Shown here: positions 33,378 through 37,170 of the stretch, piece by piece | Numbering within the stretch: the stretch's first letter is position 1 | Layout: the number at the start of each line of letters is the position of its first letter | Assembly (NCBI GenBank): GCA_017412115.1 | Contig: JAFPYR010000098.1 | Span: 1-37,170 of the forward strand | Origin: Bacteroidales bacterium | Lineage (GTDB): Bacteria > Bacteroidota > Bacteroidia > Bacteroidales > UBA3824 | Direction of reading: 5' to 3' | DNA: 37,170 bases | The notes under the pieces: generated by a model | Told to the model about the DNA's origin: nothing | Databases searched by the model: none | What the model saw: only the letters and a program-made list of their open reading frames with translations | Made by a program: the position numbers and the translations under genes

Positions 33378-35678
33378 TTAAAGAGATATTGCAACCATAA
33401 GTCTGTCATCGGTCCCTGAATCATTTGAAAGACCTTTTTGCCAATCCTCCAAAGTTTTTTCAATAATATCTTTCTGAACCTCAAGACTTTCGTTTTGAAT
33501 ATTTTTCAAAAGTTCTTTCATTCTCTTTTGTGAAAACTTTTTCAACTTTTGAGGGTCTTCGTCCGAAATTCCGAAAATATCAGTCATTCCGTCCGTAAAA
33601 ATATAAACCCTGTCGCCCTCAAGATAATCCGAATAACGGCACGAAAAATCCGTATCCTGATATTTTCCCCTCGAAACCGACATTCTCTCAGGCAAAATCT
33701 CGGTTAAAACACCGCCCGAAAAATGCCACAAAGGTCTCATCGCACCGGCGAAACCGAATTTCTTGTTTTTCGTATCAATGACACAAACTCCGGCATCCAT
33801 TCCGTCATAATTATCATCTGAGGTACAAGTAATAATTTTTAACCGCAATTTATTAAGAATATATGCGGCGTTAATATCCTCTAACTGTGCTTTCGCAATA
33901 ATATCGTTGAGAGTTGCAATGCCGAACATACTCAAAAGTCCGCCCGAAATGCCGTGCCCCGTAGAATCAAAAACGCCGATAATCTTAAAATCGCCAACCT
34001 GAGATGCCCAATAAAAATCACCGGATACAATCTCCAAAGGCTTAAAAATCAAAAAATAACTTTTGAAAATATTTTTCATCACCGCTAATGAAGGCATCGA
34101 AGCCTTCTGAATGTTGCGGGCGTATTCGATACTATAAATTATTGCACGGTTGGTGTAACGGATGGAATTTTTTTGCTCCTCAATCTGCTTGTTTTGAGCG
34201 GCGATTTCGTTGTTTTGAGCAAGAATTTTCGCATAAATTCTTTCCAAACCTCCGTTTACCAAAGTTATTTCACTGGTGCTTGCTAACAGTTTCAAATTTT
34301 GTATTTTGTTGGCTTTCAACCTTTTAACAAAGATTACAACACAAACTGTCAAGAAAACCAGCAAAACGGACATAAAAGCCCACATTACAAAACGTATTTT
34401 TTTAAGATTTTCGTATTTTTTTTCTCTTTGAAGCAATTCGTCATCAAGTTTTTTGACATTTTTTTCAAACTCCCGTCTGTTTTCCAAAACCAAATCCTTA
34501 ATCGTATAATCAAGATTGAAACGGCGGTTACGGTATTTCTGATAATCCTCTATAAAATCATAAAGGCTTTTATAATCTTTAGAATTTTGATAATAGATTT
34601 TCATGACAGGACCTAAATCCTTGTAATACAGAGATTCATAACGTCCGAGGTCGGAAATGAAAGTTTTTTTCATGTCCTCGATTTCTTTTCCCGCCTCTTT
34701 AGTACGTCCCAAAAGCAACAAATAACGGCAATTGTTAATTTTATAAACATAATCCTTTACCAAATTCCGCATTTTGTCGATGCAAACCTTTGCCAAATCC
34801 CCGTAAAAAAGACTGCTGTCCAAAATCTGCTTTCCCCTCAAAGAAGTTTTTTTTAACGAAAATTCCTCCAAATAACTTTTCTGAAGCTCCAAACCAAGGT
34901 CTATAATCGCTTCCAAAAAATTGGACTGTTGAGCTTTTTTCAAACCCATCAAATAATATTTTCGTGCCTCCAAAAGCGTTTCCGGCTTATAATTTCCGCT
35001 GTATTGAGCCATATACGCATTGCCAAGGTACATCAAATCAAAACTTACTGCCGCAAAATCTAAGGTCAAGGTATCCGTTGATAAAGCTTTCAAAGCACAA
35101 TCCTTTGCGGCCTCCAAAAGATTGAAACCGTTGTAAGTGTTTGACAATCCTCTGTAAATCCTTCCAACACGAGCCGTATCTCCCTTTAAATTAAACAAAT
35201 TCAATGCCTTATGATAATAATCAATCGCTGTGGAATAATCGTTAAGATTTTCCATTATAACGGCAAGACAATTATAACAAACCGCTTGTTTTGTAGTATC
35301 ATTGAGTCCGGTCCAAATCGTTAAAGACCTATAAAAATAATCCGCCGCCGTTTTGTTGTCGCAAGCGGCATTGTAAGTTGCACCTGTAAACATAAGTGCT
35401 TCGGCCATTTGGCGTTGATACGATAAGTTTTTTGCTAAATTATATGCAAGAACAGAATATTTTACTATGGAATCCAAATTGTAATGTCCGTGGTAAATCT
35501 GACTATAAACCTCAAGCTTAGCACTGTCTTCGGGCATATTTTTCATCACCGAATACAATGAATCAAGATAAGAATCTTGACCGGAATTTAAACCGCTCGT
35601 TTGCGCAAAAGAGTTTATACCCGAAGTCAAAATCACAGTTAAAACAAAAAAATATATACTTAACTTTTTGAAAAACAT
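33378..35678 (-). CDS. TPR-TM-SpoIIE protein phosphatase 3
   Basis: A 766-residue protein with signal peptide ending in INSFAQ, TPR repeats (for example YFYRSLTIWTGLNDTTKQAVCYNCLAV), a membrane helix (about 432-453), a coiled coil with NNEIAAQNKQI, and a SpoIIE domain. The Asp motifs are kept (SGDFYWA, FDSTGHG, GMDAGV, FTDGMTD, DDRLM), but the loop after the catalytic Asp reads STGHGISGGLLS in place of CTGHGVPGAFMS, and the QFGG loop is replaced. Farthest upstream of the three, it is probably the first gene of the operon, from the promoter at 35724. Confidence 0.88.
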   Translation of the reverse strand: MFFKKLSIYFFVLTVILTSGINSFAQTSGLNSGQDSYLDSLYSVMKNMPEDSAKLEVYSQIYHGHYNLDSIVKYSVLAYNLAKNLSYQRQMAEALMFTGATYNAACDNKTAADYFYRSLTIWTGLNDTTKQAVCYNCLAVIMENLNDYSTAIDYYHKALNLFNLKGDTARVGRIYRGLSNTYNGFNLLEAAKDCALKALSTDTLTLDFAAVSFDLMYLGNAYMAQYSGNYKPETLLEARKYYLMGLKKAQQSNFLEAIIDLGLELQKSYLEEFSLKKTSLRGKQILDSSLFYGDLAKVCIDKMRNLVKDYVYKINNCRYLLLLGRTKEAGKEIEDMKKTFISDLGRYESLYYKDLGPVMKIYYQNSKDYKSLYDFIEDYQKYRNRRFNLDYTIKDLVLENRREFEKNVKKLDDELLQREKKYENLKKIRFVMWAFMSVLLVFLTVCVVIFVKRLKANKIQNLKLLASTSEITLVNGGLERIYAKILAQNNEIAAQNKQIEEQKNSIRYTNRAIIYSIEYARNIQKASMPSLAVMKNIFKSYFLIFKPLEIVSGDFYWASQVGDFKIIGVFDSTGHGISGGLLSMFGIATLNDIIAKAQLEDINAAYILNKLRLKIITCTSDDNYDGMDAGVCVIDTKNKKFGFAGAMRPLWHFSGGVLTEILPERMSVSRGKYQDTDFSCRYSDYLEGDRVYIFTDGMTDIFGISDEDPQKLKKFSQKRMKELLKNIQNESLEVQKDIIEKTLEDWQKGLSNDSGTDDRLMVAISL

Positions 35679-35723
35679 TACATTAGTATCTCACAAGCCC
35701 CAAATGAGCACAAAAGTTTTTTG

Positions 35724-35731
35724 CAAATTTA
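35724..35731 (-). promoter_or_regulatory. -7 element of the SpoIIE operon promoter
   Basis: CAAATTTA on + reads TAAATTTG on -, 45 bp upstream of the ATG at 35678. No clear -33 motif. Confidence 0.45.
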
Positions 35732-35739
35732 ATTTTTTT

Positions 35740-35770
35740 TTTGATTTTGATATAATTTTTTCTACTTTTG
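35740..35770 (+). promoter_or_regulatory. Promoter of the EF-hand protein gene
   Basis: TTTG at 35740-35743, 19-bp spacer, TACTTTTG at 35763-35770. It overlaps the divergent region shared with the SpoIIE operon and precedes the ATG at 35811. Confidence 0.6.
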
Positions 35771-35810
35771 AAAAATATTTTTTCGTTAAAAAAAACTGAA
35801 GATAAAAAAA

Positions 35811-37170
35811 ATGGAAAACAAATCATCTCACACATGGAAATTCTCCAAAATAGGAGGAGTTACCCGCGTCAGCATCGAAACGGGGGAAGACATCAGACAC
35901 CTTCCCGAACTCGATACAAAAATGTGGACGGTGCTTTCATGTCCCGCCGAAAATCTTGAATTCGACAAGAAAACACTTGAGGTTATTGATGTTAACAAAG
36001 ACGGAAAAATCCGCGTTGATGAAGTCATCAAAACCTCAAAATGGCTTTGCAATTCGATTAAAAATCCTGAACTTTTAGTAAACGGCAGTTCGGTTTTAAA
36101 ACTCTCAGATATTAACGATAATACCGAAGAAGGGCAAAAAATCTTAAAATCAGCAAAAGCCATTCTCAAAAGTCTTTCTTCTGAAAAAGACGAAATCTCG
36201 TTGGAAGACACGAAAGATTTAACTAAAGTTTTTGCAGGCACACCTTTCAACGGCGACGGCATTATAACCGAAATTTCTGCTGAAAGTGATGATTTAAAAG
36301 CCGTTATAAAATTAATCGGTGAAAAAATCGGTACTTTGGACGACCGCAGCGGCGAAAAAGGTATCAACAAAGACCAAATCGAAGAATTTTTCAAAGAGCT
36401 CAACGATTATTCGTCATGGAAAAAAATAGCTGCTCAAAACCAAGATGTTTTGCCTTACGGTGATAACACTCAAGATGCTTTGGAGGCTTACAATGCCGTA
36501 AAACAAAAAATTCAAGACTATTTTATCCGTTGCAAAATGGTGGCTTTCAACAAAGACACTTACGCCGCAATGGAAATTCCGCTTGAAGATTTAACGAAAG
36601 TTTCTTCGGAGAATTTAGCCGAAAAAATCGCCGAACTCGCCAAATATCCTATCGCAAGAATTTCTGAAAAAAACATTTTGCCGCTCAACGAGGAAATCAA
36701 CCCCGCTTGGGAAGGTGCTTTCGCCAAAATTAAAAAACTGATTTTCGAGGTTGATTTTTCAGGAAAAACCTCTATTTCGGAGGCTGAATTCAATTCCATC
36801 GCTTCAAAATTTGCCGCTTATTCGGACTGGATGTCCAAAAAAGCAGGTTCCAAAGTTGAAGGTTTTGACTTGTCAGAGGCAGAAAAACTCCTTACTAACG
36901 GTACAAAAGACAAACTTTTGGAACTCATTGACAAGGATTTAGCACAAAAAGACGAAGCCGAAGGCATTATTTCGGTTGATAATCTCTTGCATTGTTATCA
37001 AAACTTTTTCTCGTTTTTGAGGAATTTCGTAACGTTTTCGGATTTTTATACCGTAAAACACGAAAAACTCGCAATGTTCCAAGCCGGAAAACTTTTTGTT
37101 GACCAAAGAGAATGTGATTTGTGTATTAAAGTCAGCGATATGCCAAAACACGATGCAACGGCATCTCAAA
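35811..37170 (+). CDS. Large EF-hand-containing protein, 3' end beyond the window
   Basis: An uninterrupted frame from the ATG at 35811 to the window end gives 453 residues, incomplete. There is no signal peptide. A canonical EF-hand loop DVNKDGKIRVDE lies at 60-71 with Asp60, Asn62, Asp64, Gly65, Ile67 and Glu71. Degenerate loops of the same length follow at about 178-189 (DRSGEKGINKDQ) and 315-326 (DFSGKTSISEAE), and possibly 144-155, suggesting several eroded Ca2+-type hands. The N-terminus (WKFSKIGGVTRVSIETGEDI, ELDTKMWTVLSCP) resembles large uncharacterised bacterial proteins seen in both Bacteroidota and Proteobacteria. Function unknown; it is cytoplasmic by signal-peptide absence. All antisense frames here are shadows. 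Confidence 0.85.
   Translation, partial: MENKSSHTWKFSKIGGVTRVSIETGEDIRHLPELDTKMWTVLSCPAENLEFDKKTLEVIDVNKDGKIRVDEVIKTSKWLCNSIKNPELLVNGSSVLKLSDINDNTEEGQKILKSAKAILKSLSSEKDEISLEDTKDLTKVFAGTPFNGDGIITEISAESDDLKAVIKLIGEKIGTLDDRSGEKGINKDQIEEFFKELNDYSSWKKIAAQNQDVLPYGDNTQDALEAYNAVKQKIQDYFIRCKMVAFNKDTYAAMEIPLEDLTKVSSENLAEKIAELAKYPIARISEKNILPLNEEINPAWEGAFAKIKKLIFEVDFSGKTSISEAEFNSIASKFAAYSDWMSKKAGSKVEGFDLSEAEKLLTNGTKDKLLELIDKDLAQKDEAEGIISVDNLLHCYQNFFSFLRNFVTFSDFYTVKHEKLAMFQAGKLFVDQRECDLCIKVSDMPKHDATASQ

Noticed and set aside
33359..33484. 42-residue N-terminal extension of phosphatase 2
   Set aside because: Overlaps the previous gene by 107 bp and precedes a good GTG start with a signal sequence.
36751..36942. 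Small plus-strand frame near the window end
   Set aside because: Out-of-frame shadow of the continuous EF-hand protein frame that starts at 35811.

Overview
The window looks like a chromosomal segment of an uncultured Bacteroidota bacterium, most likely Bacteroidales. The evidence is an A+T-rich sequence, repeated TTG-N19/20-TAnnTTTG promoters, outer-membrane barrels with a CarboxypepD_reg-like N-terminus and a C-terminal KSKYKGTGAGNDEK signature, and Bacteroidota-typical synteny (ftsK-lolA, HU-rng, coaX-barrel-TPR-lptC). I saw no tRNA, rRNA, CRISPR array, transposase, integrase or phage structural gene.

Region 1 (1-11659) is accessory and the most unusual part. A three-gene module repeats: (a) an AAA-ATPase-like/PD-(D/E)XK nuclease gene on +; (b) an outer-membrane beta-barrel gene on -, convergent with (a) and with its stop 5-6 bp from the ATPase stop; (c) divergent from (b), on +, a lipobox-TM-coiled-coil-HTH regulator, followed by a conserved promoter for the next ATPase. 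Unit 1 is a 5'-cut ATPase that has lost its nuclease domain (1-774), barrel 781-3093 and regulator 3309-4871. Unit 2 is an intact ATPase 4919-6481, barrel 6487-8796 and a shortened regulator 9048-9800. Unit 3 (9853-11644) is decayed: ATPase with a nonsense codon and frameshift, a probable barrel-gene fragment, and a regulator tail with a one-base frameshift. Both surviving barrel/regulator intergenic regions carry two dyads fitting TTGCA-N4-TGCAA, which are candidate operators for the regulators. This reads as a duplicating and decaying outer-membrane-protein/regulator/ATPase cassette.

Region 2 (11679-15431, - strand) is a tight operon: FHA-domain protein, a secreted thioredoxin-fold protein without a CxxC motif, and a TrkH/KtrB-type potassium transporter.

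Region 3 (15494-23517, + strand) is core housekeeping: uvrB, ftsK, lolA, an HU-family protein, a 29-residue basic ribosomal-type protein (COX24/mS38-like) and RNase G, with clear intrinsic terminators.

Region 4 (23531-28153, - strand) is an envelope cluster transcribed from coaX through an outer-membrane protein, a TPR protein and lptC to a small membrane protein.

Region 5 (28198-35678) is signalling: a stand-alone response-regulator receiver converging on three tandem paralogous TPR-TM-SpoIIE phosphatases of nearly equal length (762-766 aa). Region 6 (35811 to the end) is the start of a large EF-hand-containing protein of unknown function that runs off the window. The only stretch over 300 bp without an intact gene is about 11123-11678, which holds the unit 3 remnants.
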